Below are positions 41,873-41,887 of a stretch of DNA of 41,887 nucleotides, one piece after another; the first letter of the stretch is position 1; every line of letters starts with the position of its first letter. Under the pieces are notes generated by a model that was not told the DNA's origin, made no database searches, and saw nothing but the letters and a program-made list of their open reading frames with translations. Location of the stretch: NCBI RefSeq assembly GCF_013868055.1, contig NZ_JACEOL010000035.1, positions 1 to 41,887 of the forward strand, read 5' to 3'. The stretch comes from Thermoactinomyces mirandus. Lineage in GTDB: Bacteria; Bacillota; Bacilli; Thermoactinomycetales; Thermoactinomycetaceae. A program made the translations under genes and the position numbers.

Positions 41873-41887
41873 GAGGCTGTTGACAAA
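41870..41887 (+). mobile_element. Terminus of a second IS1182-family copy, truncated by window edge
   Basis: These 18 bases, TCTGAGGCTGTTGACAAA, are identical to the reverse complement of 176-193, the end of the left IS copy. The copy continues to the right beyond the window with opposite orientation to the left one. Only the terminus is visible, so family assignment depends on the left copy. Confidence 0.65.

Overview
The window looks like one chromosome segment of an endospore-forming Bacillales bacterium. Evidence: four YheC/YheD-type endospore-coat ATP-grasp genes, spoVR, a GerA/GerB/GerC germinant-receptor operon, a DUF1657 protein, a sporulenol/squalene-hopene-type cyclase, strong AGGAGG ribosome binding sites, several TTG starts and sigma-A-like promoters. 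Genes resembling B. subtilis ytoI, ytkL, yheA and yheC/D sit together. A lineage such as Thermoactinomycetaceae or Alicyclobacillaceae is a guess from gene content. Both window ends lie in outward-facing copies of what appears to be the same IS1182-family element (18 identical terminal bases), so the window is probably a contig bounded by this repeat.

Layout. 1-3200 (minus strand): IS1182 transposase start, a YtoI-like HTH/DRTGG/CBS/hotdog protein, a small membrane protein, a YtkL-like metallo-hydrolase and YheA. 3300-9150 (plus): four successive YheC/YheD ATP-grasp paralogues and a translationally coupled GNAT acetyltransferase behind a sigma-K-like promoter. 9179-9883 (minus): a secreted NlpC/P60 peptidase. 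10093-12972 (plus): a 959-residue protein whose core is 69 uninterrupted decapeptide repeats. 13018-14433 (minus): spoVR. 14639-16304: an M-box magnesium riboswitch and mgtE. 16305-20657: a structured hairpin, a sigma-G-like promoter, a 37-codon small ORF and gerA-gerB-gerC. 20724-24454: an MDR oxidoreductase, a kynurenine formamidase-like cyclase, three uncharacterised small genes and a flavodoxin-fold reductase.

24667-33137 (minus) is a complete six-gene NRPS-independent siderophore operon in the order of rhizobactin rhbA-F: DABA aminotransferase, DABA decarboxylase, IucA/IucC synthetase, acyltransferase, N-hydroxylase, second IucA/IucC synthetase. It has a near-perfect Fur box between its promoter and the first SD. 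With no obvious lipid-modifying gene, a schizokinen-like citrate/diaminopropane dihydroxamate is the simplest product. A short transporter-like remnant and a second weaker Fur-like site lie upstream.

33697-41887: alanine dehydrogenase divergent from an AdeR-like PucR regulator; an isolated holB; a DUF1904/tautomerase-like gene preceded by a leader ending in an intrinsic terminator just before its SD; a DegV/FakB protein with a palindrome inside its promoter; the terpene cyclase; and the DUF1657 gene, whose trailing hairpin abuts the right IS end.

Most notable are the spore-linked block at 3.3-20.7 kb (ATP-grasp array, decapeptide fibre-like protein, SpoVR, germination operon with an extra small gene) and two uncharacterised leader or structured-RNA candidates.
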